Positions 52,621 to 61,753 of a stretch of 64,000 bases of DNA are shown here, piece by piece. Every line of letters begins with the position of its first letter. The first letter of the stretch is position 1. The notes under the pieces were generated by a model. That model was not told where the DNA came from, made no database searches, and was given only the letters and a program-made list of their open reading frames with translations. The stretch is from Sphingomonas sp. PsM26 (lineage in GTDB: Bacteria > Pseudomonadota > Alphaproteobacteria > Sphingomonadales > Sphingomonadaceae), in assembly GCA_030433805.1 (NCBI GenBank), contig JARUXA010000013.1, positions 88,343-152,342 on the forward strand, written 5' to 3'. The translations under genes were made by a program, and so were the position numbers.

Positions 52621-55437
52621 ATGTCGCGACCAATATCGACCGCCTCTGCGAACCGCCTGCTGGGCGGGCTTTCGATCACCGCGCTGGCGATGATGCTCGT
52701 CCCCGCGGCTTCCGCGCAGGTCGCGCCGTCCGTCGCACCCGAGGGACAGGTGGCACCGGCAGACGCGCCGCCGCCATTGGCCGCGCCTGAAGACAATGGT
52801 CCCGACATCGTCGTTACCGGATCCTATCTGGGCAATGTCCGGCAGGAGGACCGCGCCTCACCGATCCTGTCGATCGACTCGCAGAGCCTTGCGCGGACCG
52901 GCGTCACCTCGCTCGGCGACATCACGCGCTTCATTCCACAGAACGTCGGCAGCGCGGGTGGTATTCAGGATCTGGCCAAGGGCGGCGGCGCCGATTCCCG
53001 CGATACGCGCTCGGCCAATCTGCGCGGGCTTGGTGCCGGCGCGACGCTGGTGCTGCTCAACGGACGCCGGGTCGTCCCTGCCGACGGGTTCGTCAACCTC
53101 AATAGCCTGACGCCCGAGATCGCGATCGAGCGGGTCGAGACGGTGCTCGACGGTGCCTCGTCGACCTACGGCGCGGATGCGGTCGCGGGGGTGTTCAACG
53201 TCCTGACCAACACGCGGTTCAAGGGGCTGAAACTCTCCGCGCAATATACCAATATTGCGGATTCCCCGGCGGCGACGGTCCAGGCGATGTGGGGCGTCGG
53301 CGATGCCCGGTTCCACACCGTCACCTCGGTCGCCTATCGCTATCAGGACGGGTTGCAGAACAGCGAGCGCGACGTCACCAATTTCTTTAACCCCTCCTCG
53401 GGCGCGGGCGCGAACCCGGGGGCCTTCACGCTCTATTCCCGGCCACGCACCGCGGCGGGTGGCGACGTGGTCATCAACGGCAACAATTATTCGGCCTTGT
53501 ACGACCGCTTCCGCTCGGCAGCAGGGACGGTGACGGTGGTCGACCCGAATTGCGGATCGGCGGCGAGCCAGAGCCGCTATGTGCCTTCTGCGAACAGTCC
53601 CGGGTTCGGGCTTGGATCGTGCCAGTTCAGCTTCCAGGCGCAGAACCCGATCCGACCGGAAGCCAAGAGCTACCTGGTCCATAACGACACCACGTTCGAG
53701 ATCGCGCCGGGGCAGACGCTGTTTGCCGAAATCGGCCTGTATCATCAGGATTCCAAGCGGTTCAGCGTGCCGTCCTACGCGCAGAACCGGGTCGGCGCGC
53801 GCCCGCCGATCGTGCCGGGCAGCAATCCCTACAATCCGTTCGGGGTCGATGTCGGCTTCATCGGCCGTGCGATCGGGTCGCAGGGGTTCCCCGGTTACCA
53901 ATATCGCCTGATCCAGGACAAGGTCGATCAGGGCCAGTTCGTGGTGGGTGCGCGCGGGCGGATCGACGGGAACTGGAAATATACCGCGAACGCCACCTAT
54001 TCACGCGCGGACGTCGCCTCGACCGATCGTGATACCGACATGAACCTGTTCCAGGCCGCGCTCAACGGATACGGCGGCCCGAACTGCAACATCCGCTACA
54101 GCGGCCCCGGCGCGGGCGCGCAGCCGGGCGCGGGCAACTGCCTGTACCTCAGCCCGTTCACCGCCGATGTGTCGAAGATGGACGCGTCGCTGATCTACAA
54201 TCTCCAGAGCAACGTCGTCACCCAGTCGCGGATCGAATATATGATCGGCGAGGCGGTGGTGAACGGCACGCTGGCGACGATCAACGGCCATGCGCTGGCG
54301 GTTGCGGTCGGCGGGCAATATCGCAACGAAAAGCAGTCCACCCAATATTCGGATCTACTACTGAGCGGTTTCGGCGGGTTCCTTGGGCCAAACCGCAACA
54401 CCGCGTTCGAGCGCGAAGTGAAGAGCGTGTTTGCCGAAGCGAATTACGAGGTGATCGACGGGCTCAACGTCAATGCCGCCGCCCGTTATGAAGATTACGG
54501 CAACTTCAACACCACCGCGCCCAAGCTCGCGGTCAACTGGCGGATCATCCCGCAGTTGTCGCTCCGGGCGTCGGCGAGCAAGGCGTTCCAGGCACCGTCG
54601 ATCGCCAATTCGGCGGCGGTGCTGATTTCGACCAACGTCGCCAACATCATCGACCCGCGCGACGGCACGACGACGTTCCGGTCGATCCAGCAATATGGCA
54701 ACCCGGCGCTGCAACCGCAGAAGGCGGACGTCTTCAACATCGGCGCGACTCTGTTGCCGGTGTCGCGGCTGACGCTGTCGCTCGATTACTGGCACTATAA
54801 GTACAAGAACCAGATCCAGCTGCAGAACGGGCAGGCAGTGATCAACGCCGCCCCCAACGGCCCGAACGTCATCCGGGATGGCAGCGGCGTGGCGCAATCG
54901 ATCGTCATTTCCTCGTACAACGCGCCGAGCGGGACGGGCACGTCCGGGATCGATGCGGCGGCCAGCTATCGCTTCGACATCGGCGCGGCGCGGATTACGG
55001 TGCGCGACAACCTCAGCTATCTTGCGACGTATGACGTCGATACCGGGTCGGTCGTCTACGACGGCGTCGGGCATCGCAACAATTACCAGACCTCGCCGCT
55101 GACGTCGGCCGCGGCGCCGCGCTGGCGGAACATTGCGGGGATCGACCTCTCGCTCGGCGATCACTTCCTGTCCGGCACGTGGCGCTATGTCTCGAGCGTC
55201 GTCGACGATTACCAGCAGGTCGTCGGTGCGCCGACCGTTGCGCGGGTCGGTGCATGGTCGGTGTTCGACGTGCAATATGGCCTGCAGTTCGGCGCGGAAA
55301 AGCAGTATGAGCTAACGCTGGGCATGATAAACGCGTTCGACAAGGCACCCGCCAAGGCCCTGTACACCGGGTACCTCTCGACCCTTGGCGATCCATATGG
55401 GCGGCAGGCGTATGTCCGGATTGGCGTCAAATTCTAA
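52621..55437 (+). CDS. TonB-dependent receptor
   Basis: This 938-aa outer-membrane receptor has a signal peptide (LLGGLSITALAMMLVPAASA), a TonB box (PDIVVTG) and a plug domain with LRGLGAGATLVLLNGRRVVP and VLDGASSTYGADAVAGVFNV, typical of the sphingomonad receptors that accompany catabolic operons. The barrel ends AYVRIGVKF. AAGGGGAAAG precedes the ATG. It lies 223 bp after the hydrolase gene and is probably the outer-membrane entry for the ester or acid used by the AtuA operon. Confidence 0.93.
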   Translation: MSRPISTASANRLLGGLSITALAMMLVPAASAQVAPSVAPEGQVAPADAPPPLAAPEDNGPDIVVTGSYLGNVRQEDRASPILSIDSQSLARTGVTSLGDITRFIPQNVGSAGGIQDLAKGGGADSRDTRSANLRGLGAGATLVLLNGRRVVPADGFVNLNSLTPEIAIERVETVLDGASSTYGADAVAGVFNVLTNTRFKGLKLSAQYTNIADSPAATVQAMWGVGDARFHTVTSVAYRYQDGLQNSERDVTNFFNPSSGAGANPGAFTLYSRPRTAAGGDVVINGNNYSALYDRFRSAAGTVTVVDPNCGSAASQSRYVPSANSPGFGLGSCQFSFQAQNPIRPEAKSYLVHNDTTFEIAPGQTLFAEIGLYHQDSKRFSVPSYAQNRVGARPPIVPGSNPYNPFGVDVGFIGRAIGSQGFPGYQYRLIQDKVDQGQFVVGARGRIDGNWKYTANATYSRADVASTDRDTDMNLFQAALNGYGGPNCNIRYSGPGAGAQPGAGNCLYLSPFTADVSKMDASLIYNLQSNVVTQSRIEYMIGEAVVNGTLATINGHALAVAVGGQYRNEKQSTQYSDLLLSGFGGFLGPNRNTAFEREVKSVFAEANYEVIDGLNVNAAARYEDYGNFNTTAPKLAVNWRIIPQLSLRASASKAFQAPSIANSAAVLISTNVANIIDPRDGTTTFRSIQQYGNPALQPQKADVFNIGATLLPVSRLTLSLDYWHYKYKNQIQLQNGQAVINAAPNGPNVIRDGSGVAQSIVISSYNAPSGTGTSGIDAAASYRFDIGAARITVRDNLSYLATYDVDTGSVVYDGVGHRNNYQTSPLTSAAAPRWRNIAGIDLSLGDHFLSGTWRYVSSVVDDYQQVVGAPTVARVGAWSVFDVQYGLQFGAEKQYELTLGMINAFDKAPAKALYTGYLSTLGDPYGRQAYVRIGVKF

Positions 55438-55500
55438 GATGTAAGGGCGCCAAATACGGTCGATCGGGGTGGTCTCGTAGAACGTCGACCGAATGGCTTG

Positions 55501-55528
55501 GTTCACCGTTGGCATGGAAACGGTGAAC
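55501..55528 (+). terminator. Perfect 10-bp hairpin downstream of the receptor
   Basis: Arms GTTCACCGTT (55501-55510) and AACGGTGAAC (55519-55528) enclose an 8-nt loop, 63 nt after the receptor stop. TATAAGATTTAA follows but no clean T-run, so termination is possible but not certain. Confidence 0.5.
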
Positions 55529-56071
55529 TATAAGATTTAATGCCGTCCGCCGCCTCAGTGCGGTAGCGCGAGAGTCTGCCCAGCTATGTCTTGTAAAATC
55601 GTGCGGTATTGCTCAGCGTCCTATGCTGCTTGAGGCTCTTCGCTTCTCAAAGTCCTTCGATTGCCCCGCGTTGTCCGCTTGCGGGATCTAATCCTAACGC
55701 CAAACGGCGTTCGCTGGCAATTTCGCCATTCGTGAACCAAAACCCCAGCGCAAAAAGCGGTCATAACCTGGACATGAACGAACGGCCGAAAGTGGGAGGC
55801 GGGGAAGGGCAGTCGAATGTCCACAAGTGGGTCTCCGCGTTCTCCTACGTTTTATATTTTTCGAAATTGTTCGTCCTTCATCCGGGCAATCGCGTGCCGC
55901 AGAAACAGAGATCGTCGGTGCAGGTGACCGATACCGTGGGGATCGCCTCCACGGTCAAAGCGTGTGGCTCGTGCAGCGTTGAGCTAGCAGACCGATTTGT
56001 TGATTCGGAACAGGCGCCGAGGACGGATCCGCTGCCGTCGTGTTAAACGTATGGTGAATGCCGCTCGGTAG
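55529..56071. other. Gap with one repeat copy
   Basis: About 540 bp between convergent genes with no credible coding frame. It holds one dispersed repeat copy (55774-55833) and nothing else I recognise. Confidence 0.6.
55774..55833 (+). repeat. Dispersed 60-bp repeat copy
   Basis: Left ATGAACGAACGGCCGAAAG, right GAATGTCCACAAGTGGGTC; open for 20 codons (MNERPKVG...NVHKWV). This copy is nearly identical to the core at 20601-20660 (4 differences), although 35 kb away. Confidence 0.85.
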
Positions 56072-57544
56072 TCACAGTGGAGCTGGCAGCACCACGCGGT
56101 AGACTAGGATGCGGTTTTCGTTGTCCAGATCGGAATTGCAGGATCGGCCGGACATCCGGCAATGGCGCGCGATGAAGTCGTTGTCGTTGCCGACGAGGAG
56201 AAAATAGTCGTTCAGCCGCCCCGGATCCAACACCGGCACGAGGTCCATTGCCTCCCATTTCTCGGACAACGCTGCGACGTTCAGTCCAACGCGGGCGAGT
56301 TGGACAGGGTTGAGCATGTCGATCAACTCGACCCCGTCGGCAGGGACGATGCCGGATCGCAGCGTTGTGGCAAGTGAGCTGTTCAGCACGGAAGCGGTGT
56401 CGGTTTCGAATGGGGTGCCTGCAAGATTGGTCGCCTCGGTGGTGTCGACGATCAAGATGCTTTTGTAGGCGATGGGCGTCTTGTTCTCCGCGCCGCGACC
56501 TGCGGCATCGCGCGCAAGCATCAGGAACCGGTGGTCGTCGAGCGCGAGGATCTCGCTTTGCGCCGCGGTACGGTTGGGCGCGCTGCCATCACCTCGGTCG
56601 GAATAGGCGGGCAACTGCACGACATGGTGCACGACATGGTGCGCGATGGGTCGCGTCGGTGTCGCCGTGCGACTTACGTCGTACACCAGGACACGTGTAT
56701 TGATCCGGCCGGCCGCGTTGCCGATAGCGCTGTCCTGCATTAGGGCGCTTTGCAGTGCCACGAACAGCGTGCGACCGTCCGGTGACAGCGACAAGCCCTC
56801 CGGCCCCTGATTGTTGCGCCGACCGGTGTCGGGTGCTTCCAGCGATCCGAAATAGCTCCATCCGGCCCGTTGTGGCGCGATCGCGGTGGGTGGACGGATC
56901 ACACCGCGCAGGCGACCTTGCCGGTCGAAATAATAGACGTTCGCGGTGTATTCGTCGCCGATGTAGAAGCCGCCGTCGCGGGTGAATTGCAGCGATTCCG
57001 CGTCGAGCGATACCTTGCCGGCTCCCGGGCCGCTGGCCGGAGCGGGGAGAACGATGCCGCGCTCCTTGACCGTGCCCGTATCGGGATCGGCACCGGTAAA
57101 AGGCTGGCCGCGAAAGTCGCGCAGTTCCAGCCCTCCGACGGGTGTGAGATCGAACTCGCCTGTCGCCGGCGTGAAGCGGATGCGAAAACGGTTCAACCGT
57201 CCGGGATAATTGAAAAAAAGCTTGGCCGCGGGATCGTTGCGACCTCGGTCGGGCAGGGTCCAGAGCACGCCTTCGTAGTGATCGCCGACCCGCTTCCAGC
57301 TGCCGCGCGCGATCTTCAGCGAGGAGAAGGAGCCGAGCGTGTCGCCGAGGAAGTCGACCGTGTCCGCCGACAGCATACCTGCGCCGACCAGCCCCTGATC
57401 GACGTAGGTCCGGCCGCGCAGCGAGACGCTGCGCGCGCCAGCGGTCTGATCCCGATGTGGTTGGGCGATGGCATCCTCGCCGCCGGTGAAGGCGGTGAGG
57501 ATACCCATCAGGATCAGCAGGGCCGGCAGGCGTCTAGAACGCAA
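56072..57544 (-). CDS. Phytase-like esterase domain protein
   Basis: This 490-aa exported protein has a signal peptide (LPALLILMGILTAFTGGEDAIA). It belongs to the 'esterase-like activity of phytase' family (PF13449-like): EGVLWTLPDRGRN, KLFFNYPGRLNRFRIRF, SLDAESLQFTRDGGFYIGDEY, RNNQGPEGLSLSPDGRTLFV and YFLLVGNDNDF, the usual beta-propeller and acidic Ca-binding-type blocks. Phosphoester hydrolysis is suggested by the family name but proven for few members. The start overlaps the end of the receptor gene by 11 nt, so the two are co-translated. A small local duplication gives HHVVHHVV. Confidence 0.87.
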   Translation of the reverse strand: MRSRRLPALLILMGILTAFTGGEDAIAQPHRDQTAGARSVSLRGRTYVDQGLVGAGMLSADTVDFLGDTLGSFSSLKIARGSWKRVGDHYEGVLWTLPDRGRNDPAAKLFFNYPGRLNRFRIRFTPATGEFDLTPVGGLELRDFRGQPFTGADPDTGTVKERGIVLPAPASGPGAGKVSLDAESLQFTRDGGFYIGDEYTANVYYFDRQGRLRGVIRPPTAIAPQRAGWSYFGSLEAPDTGRRNNQGPEGLSLSPDGRTLFVALQSALMQDSAIGNAAGRINTRVLVYDVSRTATPTRPIAHHVVHHVVQLPAYSDRGDGSAPNRTAAQSEILALDDHRFLMLARDAAGRGAENKTPIAYKSILIVDTTEATNLAGTPFETDTASVLNSSLATTLRSGIVPADGVELIDMLNPVQLARVGLNVAALSEKWEAMDLVPVLDPGRLNDYFLLVGNDNDFIARHCRMSGRSCNSDLDNENRILVYRVVLPAPL

Positions 57545-59915
57545 TGCCGAGGGTTCCGAAGACCTGCCGTGGTGCCGACGAATGGAATACCAGGATTGAT
57601 CCCGTGGGGTCGCTCGGCGCGAACACGCTGCTGTCGAAATTGGAGGCGTAGCGCTTGTCCGTCAGGTTGGTGACGTTCAACGACAGCTTCGTGTTCTTCA
57701 ACGGGCCGAAGTCGTCGAAGCTGTAGCTGAGACCGAGATCCACCGTAGCATACCCACCGAACCCTTGGTCGTTCGTATAGGTATAATAGCGCTTGCCCGT
57801 ATATTTACCCAGCGCCGAAGCGGAGAAGCCGCCCTGCGTGAGCGTCAGCATGCTTGAATAGAGCTGCTTCGGCGTATCGACCTGCTGCTTGCCATCGGTG
57901 GCATAGAGCACGCAGGTGGTCGTGCAGAAGTTCAGATCCTGATCATAGGTCGTCTTGTTCAGCGACGCCGCATTATACCACGTAATCCACGGTGCGGGCT
58001 TCAGGAGGACGCCCAGTTCGACGCCGCGCGCAGTGACGCTGCCGGCATTGTGGAAGGAATTCCCGCAGCCCGGGTTCTGCTGCTGGTTCGTCGGGCACGG
58101 GTTGTACTGCAGCAAGCGGTCGTCGAACTTCACCCAATAGCCGGTCAGCGACACCTGCAGCATTTGGCTGACATACCGATAGCCGCCTTCGACGCTGCGC
58201 GACGTTTCCGGCTTCAGCGTCAATCCCTGGACGTTCCAGATCGCCTGCGTCACAGATTGCGGCCCGAGCTTGAAGCCGCCTTGGTACATCGCGATGTTTT
58301 CGGCATAGCTCGCGAACACTTCGTGCCCGCGCGCGACTTCATAGCGTACGCCGGCTTCGGGGAGGAAGTAATCCTTCGCCACCAGCGTCCCCGTGGCGAA
58401 CTGCGTAGACGAGGGCGGCGCGGCCTTGGCGATGCCGGGTACGGCGCGCGCGTCGGAGCGCGAATAGGTGCCCTTAAACCCGAAATCGAAGCTCAGCGCA
58501 TCGTCGAGTAGCGACACCGTGTCCTGTAGATAGAATTGTCGCGTCGTCCAGTCGGTCTCTTGGACCCATTGCGCCGTTGCTGGCTGGCCGCCGAGGAACT
58601 GTCCCAGGTTGAACGGGGCCTTCACGTCGTAGCGGATATAGCGCGCCGCGCTGCTGGTGTTGCCTTCGGTCCAGACGCCGGCTTCGAAATGGTTGAAACC
58701 GATGCGCCAGCTCAGGCTGCCGAGGATGCCGTCGCGGTCGATGGTATAACGCGTGTCGCGGATCTGCACCGGCAGATCGTCCGCGGTGGTTGCCGTGCCC
58801 TGAGTCGAGAGCCCGGAGATGAAGTTGTTGCCGGCACCCTTGTCGGTGTGGCGATAGCCATGCACGCGGGCGCTAAGGTTCTTTGCGATGTCGATGTCGG
58901 CCGCGAGGTAGAACAGCTCGTCGTTACGCAGGATCTGGCCGTTGGTGTAGGTGACGTCGGCGATCTTCTCGGGCAGCACCGAGGGCACGCACTTGATGGG
59001 CGTCGTCGTCACGGCACAGGCGTTGCGGCTGAGATAGGTTTGCCAGTCGGGGGCGTAACCGCCAAGATCCCAGCCGCGGCGTCCCAGCGTTTCCTTCGAC
59101 AGATAGGCATCGTCGGCCTGGTTGGTGCGCGAGATGTCCGCGAAGGCGGTGAGGCGGAAGCCGTCGGTCTTGTACATGATCTTGGCGTTGATCTGCTTGC
59201 TAGTGGATCGGGTATAGGCACCTTGATCAACGAACAGGTCCTGCCGGGCATATTGGCCCGAGACATAGGCCGACAGGCCTTCATACTCGCCGGTGTCGAG
59301 GCGGACGAAGCTGCGCAGGGCGTTCTCGCTGCCGCCGGTCTGGCTGATTTTGAGGCCGGGATCCTTACTTGGGTTGCTGCTGGTATACATCACCGCACCG
59401 CCGAGGTTGCTGGTCGAGGCGATGCCGAGACCGGCGATCCCTGTCGCGAGATCGGCACGGGCCAAATTCTCCGAAATCAATGCGCGGCTGATCGTGAGGC
59501 CGTTGTAGTTGTTGTAGGCGCCATCGCCCAGCGGCATCCCGTCGAGCGTGTAGCCTAGATGCGTCGTGCTGAAACCGCGAACCTGCAGCGACATCGACTG
59601 TTCGTTAAGGCCGAGCGCGTCGATCGACTGCGCGCTGACACCGGGCAGCATGTTCAGCGCCTTCTGAATGCTGGTGCCGGGCGGCAGCGCGTCGAGGTTC
59701 GCGGGCAACAGGGTCGATATCGACCGGGTCTCACCGGCGCCGACCACGACAATATCGGTGGCGGAGTCGGCATCAGCGGTGGTCTCGGCAGGCTGGAACT
59801 GGGGGTCGACAGACTGGGCATGCGCCCCGGGCGCGAATGCGGTCAGTGCGGCGGACGCCATCAGAACGGCGTAGCCGTAACCGCTGCGCAGTCCGCGGCG
59901 CGAAGAATATGTCAT
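57534..59915 (-). CDS. TonB-dependent receptor paired with phytase-like protein
   Basis: This 793-aa outer-membrane receptor has a signal peptide (VLMASAALTAFAPGAHAQS), a TonB-box-like TDIVVVG and a plug domain (GTSIQKALNMLPGVSAQSID; LQVRGFSTTHLGYTLDGMPL; LGIASTSNLGGAVMYTSS). The barrel ends QVFGTLGIAF. It forms a two-gene operon with the phytase-like gene. A role in acquiring a phosphorylated or ester compound is reasonable but unproven. Confidence 0.92.
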   Translation of the reverse strand: MTYSSRRGLRSGYGYAVLMASAALTAFAPGAHAQSVDPQFQPAETTADADSATDIVVVGAGETRSISTLLPANLDALPPGTSIQKALNMLPGVSAQSIDALGLNEQSMSLQVRGFSTTHLGYTLDGMPLGDGAYNNYNGLTISRALISENLARADLATGIAGLGIASTSNLGGAVMYTSSNPSKDPGLKISQTGGSENALRSFVRLDTGEYEGLSAYVSGQYARQDLFVDQGAYTRSTSKQINAKIMYKTDGFRLTAFADISRTNQADDAYLSKETLGRRGWDLGGYAPDWQTYLSRNACAVTTTPIKCVPSVLPEKIADVTYTNGQILRNDELFYLAADIDIAKNLSARVHGYRHTDKGAGNNFISGLSTQGTATTADDLPVQIRDTRYTIDRDGILGSLSWRIGFNHFEAGVWTEGNTSSAARYIRYDVKAPFNLGQFLGGQPATAQWVQETDWTTRQFYLQDTVSLLDDALSFDFGFKGTYSRSDARAVPGIAKAAPPSSTQFATGTLVAKDYFLPEAGVRYEVARGHEVFASYAENIAMYQGGFKLGPQSVTQAIWNVQGLTLKPETSRSVEGGYRYVSQMLQVSLTGYWVKFDDRLLQYNPCPTNQQQNPGCGNSFHNAGSVTARGVELGVLLKPAPWITWYNAASLNKTTYDQDLNFCTTTCVLYATDGKQQVDTPKQLYSSMLTLTQGGFSASALGKYTGKRYYTYTNDQGFGGYATVDLGLSYSFDDFGPLKNTKLSLNVTNLTDKRYASNFDSSVFAPSDPTGSILVFHSSAPRQVFGTLGIAF

Positions 59916-60481
59916 GGTGGTTCCCTGTCGTAGCAGCCGGACGGCCGCCCCCGTCGTCGCGGCTAAACGTGAAGTGGGTCATTTCGATTACGAAACGGCG
60001 TCCTTCCAGTGACACCGCAGAGCAGGGCTTCTGGGACGTAAATCTGACGATTAACGAATGTCTCAGTGTTGAAAGTTTGAAACGGCTCGTGAGCGACCGA
60101 ATGTGGGTCGTCGCTACCTCGGCGAGAGTCGACCAGACTCGGTCGTTCACGTTAGTATGGGTTGACGTCCGGTCGTGCTGAAAGCTGCCAATCAAAATTG
60201 CACGCAGGAGGCCATCGGCGACGCGCTCGCTTGATGACGTTCATGCTAATCAGGAGCGACCCCGAAAGCGGGCAACTGTTCAAAGTCGTGCGGTGACCAG
60301 AGTCGACACCCTCGGACGCCGATAGGTGGCGCCGGTCAACCTTCGCTTCGAACCGCATTGCGTATGCCGATTGTGAGGGCAGTAACCGCTGCTCGACGCT
60401 CCTGCCGCATTCTGTCACGAGCCGTCTTTATCCATCGTGATCGTCTCGGCATTCTCGAGCACAATGAAGGGGGCTGCAATC
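59916..60481. other. Divergent gap with one repeat copy
   Basis: About 570 bp between the divergent receptor operon and the WYL regulator. It contains a diverged dispersed repeat (60050-60109). Promoters for both directions should lie here, but I see no clear boxes. Confidence 0.6.
60050..60109 (+). repeat. Dispersed 60-bp repeat, diverged copy
   Basis: Left ATTAACGAATGTCTCAG, right GAGCGACCGAATGTGGGTC. Despite many substitutions it keeps the 60-bp length and an open frame of 20 codons (INECLSVE...DRMWV). Confidence 0.65.
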
Positions 60482-61210
60482 TTGGCGAGAACCGGCCGAC
60501 TCTTCGAACTTTTGCAAATTCTTCGGAGCAAGAAACAGCCCGTCACCGCGCTGTCGCTCTCGCAGGAAATGGGGGTATCCGAGCGGACGCTGTATCGCGA
60601 CCTTGCGGAGCTTACCGCGCAAGGGGCCCCGATTTTCGGCGAGGCGGGTGTCGGATATGTCTTGCGGGAAGGGATGTTTCTCCCGCCGCTCATGTTCAGC
60701 AACGAAGAGACCGAGGCGGTGGTGCTCGGCCTGAAATATGTGAATCAGTTCGGCGACGAAGTCCTGAAGGCGGCGGCGCGCGACGCAGCGGCCAAGATCG
60801 CGTCCGTCCTGTCGGTCGCTGCGCGGGAGACGCTGCAAGAGCCCATCTCGCTGCCGGGGCCGCTTGGCCCGGCATTTCCCGAGAATCTCGTCGATTATGC
60901 CGTACTTCGGTCGAGCATCGACAAGCGGCTGAAACTGCGCATCGCCTATCGCGACGCATTGGGTGCGGACAGCAATCGGATCGTCTGGCCGATCGCGCTG
61001 GGGTTCATGCAGGAAGCGCGCGTCGTCGTGGCCTGGTGCGAGACACGCCAGGCCTTTCGCACCTTCCGCACCGATCGCATCTCCGCGGCCGAGCCGTTGC
61101 AGGAACGCTATCCGGAACGCCGCAATGCCTTGCTGCGCAGGTGGCGAAGCCAGATCGATGACGATGCCGCCCGCCAATTCGCCGACGGTGGTGAGGAGAG
61201 GCACGGCTAG
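60482..61210 (+). CDS. WYL-domain (YafY-type) transcriptional regulator
   Basis: This 242-aa protein is placed at TTG 60482: AAGGGGG lies about 9 nt before it and the product starts ARTGRLFELLQILRSKKQPV, the family start. An N-terminal helix-turn-helix of DeoR type (SLSQEMGVSERTLYRDLAEL) is followed by the WYL domain (LKLRIAYRDALGADSNRIVW; VAWCETRQAFRTFRTDRIS). Members often regulate a glyoxalase-like gene next to them, as here. An inverted repeat downstream (61248-61266) is a candidate operator. Confidence 0.9.
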   Translation: MARTGRLFELLQILRSKKQPVTALSLSQEMGVSERTLYRDLAELTAQGAPIFGEAGVGYVLREGMFLPPLMFSNEETEAVVLGLKYVNQFGDEVLKAAARDAAAKIASVLSVAARETLQEPISLPGPLGPAFPENLVDYAVLRSSIDKRLKLRIAYRDALGADSNRIVWPIALGFMQEARVVVAWCETRQAFRTFRTDRISAAEPLQERYPERRNALLRRWRSQIDDDAARQFADGGEERHG

Positions 61211-61247
61211 CGGAATTCTCGGGGAGCGGTGCCCCGCGTCCGTCACT

Positions 61248-61266
61248 CCTGACACAATCTGTCAGG
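61248..61266. promoter_or_regulatory. Candidate operator, CCTGACA inverted repeat
   Basis: CCTGACA-CAATC-TGTCAGG is a perfect 7-bp inverted repeat 52 bp before the VOC gene start, between it and the WYL regulator. A second pair, GGTCAC/GTGACC, lies just downstream (about 61285-61312). Either could be bound by the WYL regulator. Confidence 0.6.
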
Positions 61267-61317
61267 GGGGTGCGACTATCCGGAGGTCACCCGATACCGC
61301 TTCCGGAGTGACCCGCG

Positions 61318-61707
61318 ATGATCGACCATGTGATCCTGACCGTTTCCAGTTTCGAACGGTCCGTGCCGTTCTACGAGCAGGCCTTGAAGCCGCTCGGCCT
61401 CACCGATGTGACCGACTTCCCAGCGCAGGAAGGCCACCCGCAGCTGAAGGGTTTCGGCACCAACGGATCGTGGTTCCTGTGGCTGAAGGAAGGCGCGGCA
61501 CAACCGGACGCCGTGCACGTCGGCCTGGTCGCCTCCAGTCAGGACAAAGTCCGCGCATTCCACGCTGCCGCCGTCGCGGCGGGTGCTGGGGTGAGGACGG
61601 CGCCGGGCCCGCAGCTCCAGTATTTCCCCGGCTATTTCGCCACCTGGATCCTCGATCCGGACGGCCACGACATCGAAGTCGTCAACAAGACCGGTCAGGT
61701 CGAATAG
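61318..61707 (+). CDS. VOC-family (glyoxalase-like) protein
   Basis: This 129-aa protein is a vicinal oxygen chelate fold: MIDHVILTVSSFERSVPFYE (metal His in the first strand), HVGLVASSQDKVRAFH, and ATWILDPDGHDIEVVNK with the terminal metal Glu. The full metal set (H, H, E) appears present. GGAG lies 9 nt before the ATG. Members act as glyoxalases, dioxygenases or resistance proteins. It is the first of three genes downstream of the WYL regulator. Confidence 0.92.
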   Translation: MIDHVILTVSSFERSVPFYEQALKPLGLTDVTDFPAQEGHPQLKGFGTNGSWFLWLKEGAAQPDAVHVGLVASSQDKVRAFHAAAVAAGAGVRTAPGPQLQYFPGYFATWILDPDGHDIEVVNKTGQVE

Positions 61708-61753
61708 CCGCGACCAAACCGCGCTAAGGCGCTCGACCAAGGGGGGGACACCC

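Noticed and set aside
55609..56046. 145-aa open frame downstream of the receptor
   Set aside because: It runs through a dispersed repeat copy, has poor codon character and no ribosome-binding site.
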